This document shows positions 1-8,900 of a DNA stretch of 64,000 bases, piece after piece. This DNA comes from Bacillus salipaludis (GTDB taxonomy: Bacteria > Bacillota > Bacilli > Bacillales_B > DSM-18226): assembly GCF_004358205.1 (NCBI RefSeq), contig NZ_SMYO01000018.1:7638-71637 (forward strand). The letters run 5' to 3'. Below the pieces are notes generated by a model, which was not told where the DNA came from, did not search any database, and saw only the letters and a list, made by a program, of their open reading frames with translations. Each line of letters opens with the position of its first letter. Positions within the stretch are counted from its first letter, which is position 1. The translations under genes and the position numbers were made by a program.

Positions 1-7
1 AAAACGA

Positions 8-481
8 TTGGAGTTGATTGCATTGAACAATTTCAATCCTGAAAAACTATCTGTTGAATACATGGATGGGATTACTGCTACGGGTCCTGTTATTCCAAGG
101 AGCTACACGCTCACTCATTCTGATTTAACTGGAGATCTGTTTTTAACCATTGGAATTCATTATGCCTGGGATAAAATCAATCCTATGCGAGATGAAGTAT
201 TAGGTGAATGGAAACAAATTGGAGGTACCTTTTATTATTGTGTTTATTTGCATATTGATCAAGGCCAATATAACCAAAATCAAGCAGCAAAACGCAATGA
301 AATATTTAAACGTGAATTACCACTTGCCTTAACAGCTATTCGATACGGCGACAGATTTTTTTTCAACGCATACCCTCATCTAGATCAAGCGACAATAATC
401 ATTAACTTTATGTCCGCCTTTCCCCAGTTTGCTAGACAAGAAAGCTGGGGAACCTTCCACCATTTTTCATACAGATCATGA
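8..481 (+). CDS. Staygreen (SGR) family protein, putative magnesium dechelatase
   Basis: The protein carries the Staygreen family signature IPRSYTLTHSDLTGDLFLTIG-like block near residues 28-50, followed by a conserved acidic and aromatic core and a C-terminal H-F-S segment. In plants SGR removes magnesium from chlorophyll a; non-photosynthetic Bacillus-like bacteria carry homologues, some with dechelatase activity in vitro, but their natural substrate is not established. At about 157 residues it has the short length of the bacterial form, without the plant Cys-rich tail. The open frame runs to the left edge, so the start is uncertain: TTG at this position or the TTG five codons further in are both possible, and the gene could begin outside the window. 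No neighbour on this side is visible to suggest a substrate. Confidence 0.8.
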   Translation: MELIALNNFNPEKLSVEYMDGITATGPVIPRSYTLTHSDLTGDLFLTIGIHYAWDKINPMRDEVLGEWKQIGGTFYYCVYLHIDQGQYNQNQAAKRNEIFKRELPLALTAIRYGDRFFFNAYPHLDQATIIINFMSAFPQFARQESWGTFHHFSYRS

Positions 482-504
482 TCTAAGATTGTATGTCACA
501 ACTA

Positions 505-650
505 ACATAGTCACTTCCCCCACCAACGTACATTGTTCTTATCATTTACTTGAAACGAAAAAGCTCATTTGCAGTTTATAATAATAAGGAGGCACTAAAT
601 CAGCGCCTTCTTATTATAAACTGCCTTTATTTAGTAAGGTTCTCCGTATC
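505..650. repeat. Dispersed intergenic repeat with long hairpin, copy A
   Basis: The stretch starts with a CCACCAACGTACATT-type segment and holds a long inverted repeat (GCAGTTTATAATAATAAGGAGG pairing with its complement about 10 bases later, at about 571-624). A clearly related sequence in the same order lies at 14025-14200. It is probably a non-autonomous mobile or REP-like element. The rest of the spacer to the next gene shows no convincing gene; a 69-codon frame across the hairpin has no ribosome site. Confidence 0.6.
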
Positions 651-767
651 ATGTCTAATGGAAAAAATCGGCATAAAGACAAGTCGATTTCACTTCTTTA
701 AAAAAATAAGCTACCCAATTGTGATTGTAAAACGCACAATTAAGGTAGCTAAAACTTAGTAAAGAAT

Positions 768-2837
768 TCAATATGTTTTTAGGTATACGGAATTTGAATA
801 TCCACTATAAATTTTTTTCCCGTTTACTGTTCTATAGGCCCTGATTTTGAAGTAATACAGCTTGCCTTTTGATAGTTTAGTATTTGTATTACTAATAGTA
901 GAACCCGATGTAAGAGTGGCTACTTTCGTATATACGCCTTTATAGGACGTCGCCCTGAAAAGTTCGTATCCGCTGGCTTCTGTCCCTTTTGTCCAAGTCA
1001 GTTTAATTGAAGTGCTGCTTGCTCTGGATGCCTTTAGTCCGGTTGGTGCCGCAAGGACTGGCGTACCACTTACAATGGTCGAATAGGAACTATAAACCTT
1101 CGTACCATTCACCACTCGGTATGCCCGAACCTTGTAATAATACGCTCGGTTCGTTACCAAACCACTGTTCGTGTAAGAAGAAGTGGATGTAGCGAGATAA
1201 CTGTATGTTCCCGTTTTCGTTGTAGCCCTGAAAATTTGATAGCCTTGTGCTCCGGAAACAGGCCCCCAGGTGACTTTTACTTTGCTGTAACCCGCTGAAG
1301 TGGCTTTCACCCCACCCGGTACTGCCGTATTTTTTGCATAGCGTGCAGATAGGACAACAGCAGATTTAATCGGTGTTTGTAGATTGTATGGGACGGTATC
1401 TTTTGAACTTTTAAACCAGCCGACAAACGTATAACCTGTTCGAACTGGTGCTTTTACTGATAAAGGTTTTGCCCCATAATTAACCTTTTGAGAGCTAAGG
1501 ACTCCGCCATCGTCGTTCTTAAAGATAACCTGATATTGGTTAATCTTATAAAGGGCAGTAATGGTTAAATCGGAAGTAGCATTGGTAAACTTCTGATTCC
1601 AGCCAGTAAAGGTATAGCCAGTCCGGCTTGGCTGTGCAGGTGCTGTAATCGGCATATTATATTTCACTTTTGAATCACTCAAAATAGATCCATTATAGTC
1701 TTTGAAAATAATTGTATAGACTTTAGGTTCGTAAACAGCCTTTACCGTAAGATCAGACGTTATCTTGTTAAATGCTTGATCCCACTGTAAGAATGTATAT
1801 CCATCCTTTGATGGAGTTTGAGGTGCATTGGCAGATGAACCATATGCGACCGTCTGAGTATCAAGGACCGTACCATTGGAATCCATGAACACGACTTTAT
1901 AATGATTGATCTTATACTGGGCAGTTACCACTAGGTCCGATGTAACATTGCTGAAATCGATATCCCAGCCTGTTAATGTATAACCCGTTCTCTCTGGATT
2001 TTCAGGAGGATTAGCCGCAGATCCATATCCAATCTGCTTAGTAGAAAGGACCGTACCGTCCGCATCTTTAAAAACAACCGTATATGTCAAGTTACCCCTC
2101 AATGCATCGATTGACGTTGGACCATAATCTAAATCTACATTTCCCGATATTCCTGGGACTGTATCTTGGTCGTACTGCCAAGCCGTCCATTCGGTCCACC
2201 CGCCAACTGCTGGCGGTTGAGTAACGCCATAGCGTGCAATCCAAAGGGGAAGATCTGAAAGCTTGCCACCAAAATCGTTGTACTGCTGTACAAACCATGC
2301 ACCTGTGTAGACCATTACATGGCGATGCGTCAGTGATTTTACCGTATCGGTAAAGACTCTTGCCCAGCTGGCTATTTCATCGGAAGTTAGCGTTCCAGTA
2401 GAAGTAGGTTGTTCTAAATCAAGAACAGGCATGATCTCTCCAAAATCGCCCATTCCTCCATTCGTCATCACATTGACGAAATACTGCGCTTCTGCTTTTG
2501 CATCGTCAGGGCTATATGGCGCACTCGGACTTGCATAGTGGTAGGCACCAATAGGGAGCCCTGCTGCCCTTGCTCCCTGCACATTAGTCGAAAACATAGG
2601 GTCGGTATATGTTGTACCTTGTGAAGCCTTTGCATAGACGAAAGCTATACCTGAGTTTTTGACCTGCTTCCAGTCAATAGTTCCTTGCCAATGCGATACA
2701 TCAATCCCTTTTAAATTGGCGCTTGTCGCTGGCGGCATTACTCCAGACGCCAAAGCTGCAGAATGGCTCGTTAGCAGAACGCTAATCAGCAGAACAACAA
2801 AAATAAACGAGCGCATCCACTTTGCTGCATGTTTCAT
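768..2837 (-). CDS. Secreted GH25 lysozyme with InlB B-type repeats and two fibronectin type III domains
   Basis: The protein cleaves peptidoglycan glycan chains outside the cell. A signal peptide covers about residues 1-30 with cleavage after an ALA-SG-type site. A GH25 domain follows (about 40-245), with the DVSHWQG opening and the acidic LDLEQP motif typical of the active site. Then come four repeats of about 60 residues with the GYTFxGW pattern (Listeria-Bacteroides/InlB B repeats, about 250-500), and two fibronectin type III domains (about 510-597 and 598-689), both containing the RAYRxVNGxKxYSxYS motif. The repeats probably mediate wall or surface contact. The start is well placed after a purine-rich AGGGAGAGA site. 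It appears monocistronic and is isolated from its neighbours. Confidence 0.9.
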   Translation of the reverse strand: MKHAAKWMRSFIFVVLLISVLLTSHSAALASGVMPPATSANLKGIDVSHWQGTIDWKQVKNSGIAFVYAKASQGTTYTDPMFSTNVQGARAAGLPIGAYHYASPSAPYSPDDAKAEAQYFVNVMTNGGMGDFGEIMPVLDLEQPTSTGTLTSDEIASWARVFTDTVKSLTHRHVMVYTGAWFVQQYNDFGGKLSDLPLWIARYGVTQPPAVGGWTEWTAWQYDQDTVPGISGNVDLDYGPTSIDALRGNLTYTVVFKDADGTVLSTKQIGYGSAANPPENPERTGYTLTGWDIDFSNVTSDLVVTAQYKINHYKVVFMDSNGTVLDTQTVAYGSSANAPQTPSKDGYTFLQWDQAFNKITSDLTVKAVYEPKVYTIIFKDYNGSILSDSKVKYNMPITAPAQPSRTGYTFTGWNQKFTNATSDLTITALYKINQYQVIFKNDDGGVLSSQKVNYGAKPLSVKAPVRTGYTFVGWFKSSKDTVPYNLQTPIKSAVVLSARYAKNTAVPGGVKATSAGYSKVKVTWGPVSGAQGYQIFRATTKTGTYSYLATSTSSYTNSGLVTNRAYYYKVRAYRVVNGTKVYSSYSTIVSGTPVLAAPTGLKASRASSTSIKLTWTKGTEASGYELFRATSYKGVYTKVATLTSGSTISNTNTKLSKGKLYYFKIRAYRTVNGKKIYSGYSNSVYLKTY

Positions 2838-3132
2838 AGTCTCTCTCCCTTAAATCTGATATAAAATTATGTATTCTAGCAATCTACTACCTTATGGGAA
2901 AACTACTAGTTTATAATTCTATCATACATAAGGGATAGCATATGAGTAAATGTTGAATAATTGGTAATAACCCACAACACAAGCCAATATTTGGGTATGA
3001 TTTTGAAGAGAGGAAAAAGAGAAAATTGATTAAATTAGTTATCGTTTCAGTACCAAGATTTCATAATAATTTTTTGTATTATTGCTAATTAAAAAGCTCA
3101 TCTCGCCAAAATATATCCCTTGCTATGCTATC
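2838..3132. other. Intergenic spacer, promoter side of the lysozyme gene
   Basis: AT-rich sequence with no gene that I can support. It should hold the lysozyme promoter on the minus strand, but I see no promoter good enough to place. Confidence 0.4.
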
Positions 3133-3288
3133 CTAATATCCGAAAATAGCTACATACTGATTTTGCAATACAAACCTATTATCTAACCATCCTAAGGTGT
3201 TCAAGACATATCCTCCGGTTACATCACCACGTGCAAACGAAACAATACTTGGCTGATTCATCGTTGTCCTAGAATAATCGTTATACAT
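3133..3288 (-). CDS. Small hypothetical protein (51 residues)
   Basis: A complete short reading frame starts at ATG with a good AAGGAG ribosome site seven bases upstream and ends at TAG. The product, beginning MYNDYSRTTMNQPSIVSF and ending VAIFGY, has no signal peptide or membrane segment and is rich in Asn, Tyr and Gly, as many small spore-associated Bacillus proteins are. I do not recognise a family. A perfect 20-base palindrome lies immediately upstream of the ribosome site, in the presumed 5' leader, which suggests the unit is real and perhaps regulated. Confidence 0.5.
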   Translation of the reverse strand: MYNDYSRTTMNQPSIVSFARGDVTGGYVLNTLGWLDNRFVLQNQYVAIFGY

Positions 3289-3300
3289 AACCTACTCCTT

Positions 3301-3320
3301 ATCATGGTGATCACCATGAT
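3301..3320. promoter_or_regulatory. Perfect 20-bp palindrome upstream of the 51-residue gene
   Basis: ATCATGGTGA is followed directly by its exact complement TCACCATGAT, with no loop. It lies 12 bases before the start codon of the small minus-strand gene. A loop-free perfect palindrome is more like a dimeric protein-binding site than an RNA terminator. The regulator is unknown. Confidence 0.45.
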
Positions 3321-3498
3321 GATTTTCTGACGGTCTAAAAGAATTATTGCTCTTTATCTAATAAGTAATATCCATTCACCAGCATCATAAAATTTATAAG
3401 GCCAGCTGAATTTTCATGAAAATATTGCATAGCTCCCGCTCTCGAGGTTTTTGGAGGATTGAATTTCGTTTATTATTCATCATAAAGGAGAGGAAAAG

Positions 3499-3990
3499 GT
3501 GAAAAAATTCAGTTCTTTCGCTGGTACCGTTACCATGATACAAGATTATTTAGTAAATTCAGACGAGGAATTAAAAGGGTGTTTTAAGTTAATGTCCTTA
3601 TTAAGAGGAGATGGTTCAATCGTAAATTTCGTTATTAGTCCAACAACCTATTTTTTGGATCGAGTTATGGTTTCAGTTGGAGATCATGTAACTGGTTTTT
3701 ATGATGTCAATCTACCCGTCCTTTTAATTTATCCCCCACAATATCAGGCTCTCATCATCGTAAAAGATAACCCTTATCATAATGTAAAGGTTGATTATTT
3801 TGATAGTCATCTGGTAAGTAGTGATGCCCAGTTACAATTGAATATTTCTAATTATACGCCGATATTATTACAAAACGATCAACTCTTCACATTGAGTCCT
3901 GCAAACCGAAATTTACTCGTTGTATATGGTCCCACCACACTAAGCATTCCTGCCCAAACTACTCCCTTTAAAATCATTGTTTTATGCTAA
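3499..3990 (+). CDS. Conserved hypothetical protein of Firmicutes
   Basis: The 163-residue protein resembles a conserved uncharacterised family of sporeforming Firmicutes with the recurring pattern IVNFVISPTTYFLD, then VGDHVTGFYDVNLPV and LIYPPQYQA, and a C-terminal SIPAQTTPFKIIVLC. It has no signal peptide or membrane helix, and its alternation of hydrophobic and polar residues suggests an all-beta fold. It starts at GTG after an AAAGGAGAGG ribosome site. It stands alone, with no adjacent gene on the same strand within 500 bases. No function is assigned. Confidence 0.7.
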   Translation: MKKFSSFAGTVTMIQDYLVNSDEELKGCFKLMSLLRGDGSIVNFVISPTTYFLDRVMVSVGDHVTGFYDVNLPVLLIYPPQYQALIIVKDNPYHNVKVDYFDSHLVSSDAQLQLNISNYTPILLQNDQLFTLSPANRNLLVVYGPTTLSIPAQTTPFKIIVLC

Positions 3991-4563
3991 TCATTTTAGA
4001 GGATATAAGGGCGTTATGGCCTCTTTGTTATTTACCGACTTTTCTCTCCTCGTAGAATAATCATTCCAATTGTTTATTTATCCCTACAGACGATGACCAG
4101 TTTACACCTAAAGAGTCTGTACAAATTTTTAGCTTATTAGAATTCCTAAAAAAAGCCGATTCGAGAACAGATTTCGAATCGGTTTATTTATCTTTAAAAA
4201 AACCTCATTTACTTATAGTTAGGTTCATTTTGATTAATAATAGAGACGAAAACTCCCAAATAATATAATTGATATTGGCCATCAGGTTTATAGATCCATA
4301 TGACAACCTATACCACTTCAAAGTATTGTTGGAGTGGCCTTTTACTTTCCATATATATAGAAAGCTATGACTAAAACAATAATGTCTGGGAACAATTTAA
4401 ACAGCTAAATCAAGCAACAAATTTCCAACTATGTCAGATCCATAAATCGGTATTTTATTTAAACTAACCACTAGATTTTAGGATAAACTGATACTTTTAA
4501 ATATACCAATTATTTGCTACTATTACTCCATAAAATACTCTAATTTAAAAAGGAACGATACAT
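3991..4563. other. Intergenic region with terminator and repeat fragments
   Basis: Beyond the terminator at 4156-4190, the region contains a short CCTCATTTACTTATAGTTAGG segment that recurs in related form at 5751-5800, 14163-14193 and 21146-21175, so it is part of a dispersed repeat. No gene is supported. Confidence 0.4.
4156..4190 (+). terminator. Rho-independent terminator
   Basis: CCGATTCGA and TCGAATCGG pair around a nine-base loop, followed by TTTATTTA. It lies downstream of the conserved hypothetical gene and can also act on the other strand because an A-run precedes it. Confidence 0.65.
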
Positions 4564-5715
4564 ATGCGATTTAAACCAAACTATGCCCCAGGACCAACGG
4601 ACGTACGTGAGAATGTACGCTTAGCGTTAGCTAAAAAAACAAATAACCCTGATTTTGATAAAGAATTCATCCACTATTACCATGAGGTGTGCCAAAAGAT
4701 GGGCCAGGTCATGGGGACTACAAATGAAGTACTGCTGCTTGCCGGAGAAGGGATTCTAGCTTTAGAAGCTGCCTGTGCGAGCTTAACTGAACCTGGTGAC
4801 CGTGTCCTAGTACTGGATAACGGGATATATGGTGAAGGTTTTCAATATTTTGTGAAAATGTATGGAGGAGAACCTGTTGTCTTAAGTTTTGACTATCATA
4901 AAGACATACCTGCTGAAGAACTACGCAACTATTTAGAAAAAGATCATGACTTCAAATATGCAACATTTGTTCATTGTGATACACCAACGTCCATGTTAAA
5001 TGATGTTAGTCAACTCTCCCCCCTACTAAAAGAATATGGCATTCTAACAGTGGTTGATTCAGTAGCTGGTATGGTTGGTGAACCAATCGATGTCGACCAA
5101 AATCAAATCGATATTTGCTGCGGGGGTACTCAAAAGGCGATCTCAGCACCTGTTGGCTTAGCGATCGTTTCCATTAGTGAAGACGCTAAAAAATCGATGA
5201 ATAACCGTATAACACCAATTGCTTCTTATTATGCAAACCTACAAATTTTCGAGGGATATATTGAAAAAGGAACCTTACCTTATACGATGCCCGCTGGAAA
5301 TATTGAAGCTTTAGATGTTGCCTTGGACAATATTTTAAATGAAGGACAAGTGGCGGTTTATGACCGACATGCGAAAATTGCGAACGCAGTAAGGAAATCT
5401 GTTCAAGAATATGGACTATCCTTATTCTTAGAATTAGGAGCCTCCAATACGGTAACTGCCGTCATCATTCCAGAAGAAATAGGCGCATTACGATTACAAC
5501 AACACATCCAAGAAACATATAATTTATTCATTGCTACTTCTTTGGCGCAATATGAAGATGTTATCTTGCGTATTGGTCATATGGGTGAAAATGGCTTCGT
5601 TGAAAAAGTTCTATCTGTATTAACAGTGATCGATCATGGCCTACGTGATTTAGGTTTCAAAGGAAAGGGTAATCTTGGACAACTATTCTTAGATGCCTAT
5701 AGAGCAGAAAATTAA
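4564..5715 (+). CDS. PLP-dependent class V aminotransferase (alanine-glyoxylate / ureidoglycine-glyoxylate type)
   Basis: A fold-type I pyridoxal-phosphate enzyme of the class V family that includes serine-pyruvate, alanine-glyoxylate and the purine-pathway PucG aminotransferases. The N-terminal PNYAPGPTDVRENVR motif is typical; the PLP-binding Asp is in VVDSVAGMVG and the Schiff-base lysine in CCGGTQKAISAPVGLA (about residues 197-205). At 383 residues it is complete. The start is ATG after an AAGGAACG site. A PucG-like role in moving the amino group of ureidoglycine to glyoxylate is possible because the window also holds a urate-degradation operon, but that operon is 22 kb away, so the substrate remains open. 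Confidence 0.8.
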   Translation: MRFKPNYAPGPTDVRENVRLALAKKTNNPDFDKEFIHYYHEVCQKMGQVMGTTNEVLLLAGEGILALEAACASLTEPGDRVLVLDNGIYGEGFQYFVKMYGGEPVVLSFDYHKDIPAEELRNYLEKDHDFKYATFVHCDTPTSMLNDVSQLSPLLKEYGILTVVDSVAGMVGEPIDVDQNQIDICCGGTQKAISAPVGLAIVSISEDAKKSMNNRITPIASYYANLQIFEGYIEKGTLPYTMPAGNIEALDVALDNILNEGQVAVYDRHAKIANAVRKSVQEYGLSLFLELGASNTVTAVIIPEEIGALRLQQHIQETYNLFIATSLAQYEDVILRIGHMGENGFVEKVLSVLTVIDHGLRDLGFKGKGNLGQLFLDAYRAEN

Positions 5716-6025
5716 GAAATCAATTAATACGATTAATACTTGAAACTACCGAACCTCATATACTTTTGATAGGGTTCACCTTAATTTATCTAAATGAGGT
5801 GTAAGCCCGTATTTAAATAGTGCAAATTAATAGAGTAGCACCTCCTGTTTGTATCAATTAAAGGAGGTGTTTTTCTATGCTACAACAAAATAGACCATTG
5901 TCCCCCTCTGACGTAGGAATCTAAAAAATATTCCCTTCATAGTTGTTGGTAATCCCTCAATTGACTACAAATAAATTATGCGAGAAAATATAAACCAAGA
6001 GATGATAGTAGAGAGGGGGATATCA
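5716..6025. other. Spacer with repeat fragment and promoter region of padR
   Basis: It contains a copy of the GGTTCACCTTAATTTATCTAAATGAGG repeat segment (about 5755-5800), the terminator at 5839-5874 and the padR upstream region. A TTGACTA half-site at 5961 resembles the palindromes in front of the ABC genes, hinting at autoregulation. Confidence 0.4.
5839..5874 (+). terminator. Terminator downstream of the aminotransferase gene
   Basis: CACCTCCT and AGGAGGTG form a perfect eight-base stem followed directly by five T residues. Confidence 0.65.
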
Positions 6026-6547
6026 TTGGAAGAACGTTCGCTTATTTTACTTGGATTGCTTATGAGTCAAAGTCAACATGGATACCAAATCAATGAATTT
6101 ATAGAGAGAAACTTAAGTGCAGTGACAGATATGAAAAAACCTACTGCCTATGCAACTTTAGATAAACTCAGTCATAACGGATATATTGATATTCAGTTGG
6201 AGCAAGAAGGAAACAGACCGACCCGAAAAGTGTACTCCATTAATGAAAATGGCAAGAAATATTTTTACGAATTATTATTGCTGAATTTATCTTCAGCCGA
6301 AAGTGTGAATTATCAAGGAGATATTGGGTTAATGTTTATTGATTTTCTCCCTTTAGAAAAAACAATACCTGCGTTGGAAGAACGGTTAAACAATAATAAG
6401 AAATTATTAGCACTCATCAAACAAACTCCATCCCACGGAGAAAGATCGGGAGTCAATCTTGCGGTAGAACACAAAATGGCAATGTTGGAAGCAGAGGTTG
6501 CCTTTCTTGAAAAGTCGATAAGAAAGCTTTCCCCTTATTTGAAATAA
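6026..6547 (+). CDS. PadR family transcriptional regulator of the adjacent ABC exporter
   Basis: The protein has a PadR-type winged helix at the N terminus (LILLGLLMSQSQHGYQINEF, then KKPTAYATLDKLSHNGYI) and a C-terminal helical dimerisation region with the LEAEVAFLEKSI helix. I chose TTG at this position because GAGAGGGGG lies six bases upstream and homologues begin with MEERSLILLG; an ATG 16 codons upstream has no ribosome site. The protein is 173 residues long. It precedes an FtsX/ATPase pair on the same strand, the usual arrangement for a PadR repressor that controls an efflux operon. Two identical palindromes lie in the intervening promoter region. Confidence 0.85.
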   Translation: MEERSLILLGLLMSQSQHGYQINEFIERNLSAVTDMKKPTAYATLDKLSHNGYIDIQLEQEGNRPTRKVYSINENGKKYFYELLLLNLSSAESVNYQGDIGLMFIDFLPLEKTIPALEERLNNNKKLLALIKQTPSHGERSGVNLAVEHKMAMLEAEVAFLEKSIRKLSPYLK

Positions 6548-6659
6548 TTCTCCCTCTATAGGTAGTGCTAAATTTAAGGAAACCTTGTTATGGGGTTTCC
6601 TTTTCCTATTTATGCATGATCAAATCCCCCATTACTTCCTTTTTGCCTTTCTGCCCTCA

Positions 6660-6727
6660 ATTAGTCACAGTTGACTAATCACCGACAAAATAATATAATA
6701 CTATCAAATTAGTCATCTATGACTAAT
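6660..6727 (+). promoter_or_regulatory. Promoter with two identical 20-bp operator palindromes
   Basis: ATTAGTCA-N4-TGACTAAT occurs twice with perfect arms, at 6660-6679 and 6708-6727, with centres 48 bp apart. Between them lies a consensus-like promoter: TTGACT at 6671-6676, a 17-base spacer and TATAAT at 6694-6699. One operator covers the -35 box and the other the start of transcription, an ideal layout for repression, presumably by the adjacent PadR protein. A half-site occurs upstream of padR as well. Confidence 0.75.
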
Positions 6728-6753
6728 CATAAATATTTAAAGGAGGACTTACA

Positions 6754-7875
6754 TTGTTTCTGGCTTTAAAAGAATTAAAACATGGCAAATTTCGTTTCCT
6801 TATGATTGGAACCATTACCGTCCTTATAGCTTGGCTAGTCTTTATTCTGTCAGGTTTGGGAAACGGGCTTTCCACTCTGAGTGCTGCCACATTTAAAAAC
6901 ATGAAAGCAGATTACGTTACTTTTGAAGAAGGATCCAGATCCTCTATGAGCCGTTCACTATTACCTGAATCATTAATGGATGAACTAGAAGAGCAAGATC
7001 ATGTTTCTTCGGCAGCACCGATGGGGGCCACAATGGCTACCGTTTTAAAATCCACTCCTTCCAAAGATAGTGAAAAAGTAGATATTGCGATATTAGGTAT
7101 CAATCCGGGGAGTTTTTTAGAACCAAAGGTGATTGAAGGAAATCCTCTTAATAATGATAAATTATTAGGAGTTATCGCTAATGACACCTTAAACGACAAA
7201 GGCTTTAAAATTGGAGACACTATCTCCATTGAAGGGTCATTAGAGAAAATGGAGATTATCGGATTTGTAGAAAATGAAACGTACAATCATTTACCTGCTA
7301 TTTTTACCACACTAGATAAATGGCGCTCCATTCAATTTGCAGCACCTGGTTCTGATAATGGAATTAAGAATCCAGTAAACGGTATTATGCTTCAAGGAGA
7401 AAATATTGATTCGCAGAAATTAAATAATCTTTACCATAACACTGAGACCGTTACAAAGGCTGCAGCGATTCAAGGAATGCCTGGTTACAAAGAGGAAAAC
7501 GGTACAATTATGATGATGCTTGCCTTCCTTTTGGCAATCTCTGCTTTTGTACTAGCCGTCTTCTTTTATGTACTTACCTTGCAAAAATCCAATCAATTTG
7601 GCATTTTAAAAGCAATTGGCGCAAGTAATGGATTTTTAGGTAAAACCATTGTGTCACAAGTTTTTCTACTTTCACTTAGTAGTATTGTTGTTGGAATACT
7701 CTTAACCTATGGAACAGCACTCATTCTCCCAGAGGGAATGCCGTTTTCACTAGATATAAAGCTTGTCGTCATTTATGCTTTTTTATTGCTCGTAATATCA
7801 ATTTTAAGTTCATTGATTTCTATCCGTAAAATTACAAAAATAGACCCACTTCAAGCCATTGGGAGGATTGAGTAA
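6754..7875 (+). CDS. FtsX-like ABC transporter permease
   Basis: A MacB/FtsX-type permease: one N-terminal membrane helix (about residues 15-36), a large extracytoplasmic domain, and three C-terminal helices (about 250-275, 293-320 and 328-352). It ends with the cytoplasmic motif IRKITKIDPLQAIGRIE typical of the family. It starts with TTG after AAAGGAGG. The stop codon overlaps the ATG of the ATPase gene by one base (TAATG), so the two are translationally coupled. Together with the PadR regulator it forms a probable drug, peptide or envelope-stress exporter; the substrate cannot be inferred. Confidence 0.85.
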   Translation: MFLALKELKHGKFRFLMIGTITVLIAWLVFILSGLGNGLSTLSAATFKNMKADYVTFEEGSRSSMSRSLLPESLMDELEEQDHVSSAAPMGATMATVLKSTPSKDSEKVDIAILGINPGSFLEPKVIEGNPLNNDKLLGVIANDTLNDKGFKIGDTISIEGSLEKMEIIGFVENETYNHLPAIFTTLDKWRSIQFAAPGSDNGIKNPVNGIMLQGENIDSQKLNNLYHNTETVTKAAAIQGMPGYKEENGTIMMMLAFLLAISAFVLAVFFYVLTLQKSNQFGILKAIGASNGFLGKTIVSQVFLLSLSSIVVGILLTYGTALILPEGMPFSLDIKLVVIYAFLLLVISILSSLISIRKITKIDPLQAIGRIE

Positions 7876-8573
7876 TGTCTGGAATAATGTTTAATCATGT
7901 ATCCAAGGTTTATCAGCAAGGGGGAAATCAAGTAGTTGCGCTTAGTGACGTTTCACTTTCCGTCGACCAAGGAGAATTTATTGCCGTCGTTGGTCCCTCA
8001 GGTTCAGGTAAAAGTACGTTTCTCTCTATTGCCGGGGCCTTACTGCAAGCCTCAGAGGGAGAGGTAATGCTTAATGGAATAGTATTAGGGGATTTAAAAG
8101 AGAAAGATTTATCAAAAGTGCGCCTTGAAGAAATAGGGTTTATATTACAAACTAGCAATCTAGTTCCCTATTTAAATGTTCTCGACCAATTACTTGTTGT
8201 TAGAAAGATGGCGGGTAAAATGACAAAAAGAGATAAAGAAACTGCCAAAGAGTTACTTCAACATCTTGGACTAGAATCAAAAATAAAGAAATTCCCAGAA
8301 CATTTATCCGGAGGAGAACGTCAACGAACGGCTATTGCTCGTGCATTGATGAATAATCCTTCGATTATTTTGGCAGATGAACCAACAGCAAGTCTTGATA
8401 CTCAAAGGGCCCATGAGGTTGTCCAACTTATTGCAAGGGAAGTAAAATCCAGAAAAAAAGCAGCGATTATGGTAACCCATGATGAACGAATGTTAGAATA
8501 CTGTGACAAAGTATATAGAATGGAAGATGGTAAACTTAAGTCGGCTGATTATTATTTGGAAAAGGCAAAATGA
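7875..8573 (+). CDS. ABC transporter ATP-binding protein (MacB/LolD-type)
   Basis: Walker A GPSGSGKST at residues 40-48, Q-loop at about 91, signature LSGGERQR at 144-151, Walker B IILADEPTASLD from 164 and the H-loop in MVTHDE are all intact. The 232-residue size fits the LolD/MacB class that pairs with FtsX-like permeases. It overlaps the upstream permease gene by one base and is followed by a strong terminator, so it is the last gene of the operon. Confidence 0.92.
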   Translation: MSGIMFNHVSKVYQQGGNQVVALSDVSLSVDQGEFIAVVGPSGSGKSTFLSIAGALLQASEGEVMLNGIVLGDLKEKDLSKVRLEEIGFILQTSNLVPYLNVLDQLLVVRKMAGKMTKRDKETAKELLQHLGLESKIKKFPEHLSGGERQRTAIARALMNNPSIILADEPTASLDTQRAHEVVQLIAREVKSRKKAAIMVTHDERMLEYCDKVYRMEDGKLKSADYYLEKAK

Positions 8574-8900
8574 CAAAAAGAAGGAAAATGGAGCCCTAGA
8601 CTAAAAAGGTAGGCTAAACAAGAATCTCATAAAAGATAAATCTTGTTTAGCCTATATTTGTCGACCTGGTTCATTTCAGCCGACTTTGCCTAGCTTCACA
8701 CAATCTGACTACTACCATTATGTGCATGATGAGAATCAGATCTTTTTAACATATGCTCCCCTTTCGTTTAAGTACAAAATTCACATTCCTACCCTCTCTA
8801 ACTTTCTAACAAAAACCTTTTCATAATATCTAAAAACTTTTTTGGGCTCGATACAGGGTATTTGTTAAGTACTACTCATTTTGATAAAAGCAATTCTTTG
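8574..8900. other. Spacer between the convergent ABC operon and hydrolase gene
   Basis: Holds the operon terminator; the remainder is AT-rich sequence with no supported gene. Confidence 0.4.
8610..8654 (+). terminator. Terminator of the ABC exporter operon
   Basis: A perfect 14-base inverted repeat, TAGGCTAAACAAGA and its complement, encloses a 17-base loop. The 3' side is only moderately T-rich (ATATTTG). Confidence 0.65.

Noticed and set aside
550..759. 69-codon plus-strand frame
   Set aside because: It spans the long hairpin of a dispersed repeat and has no start signal.
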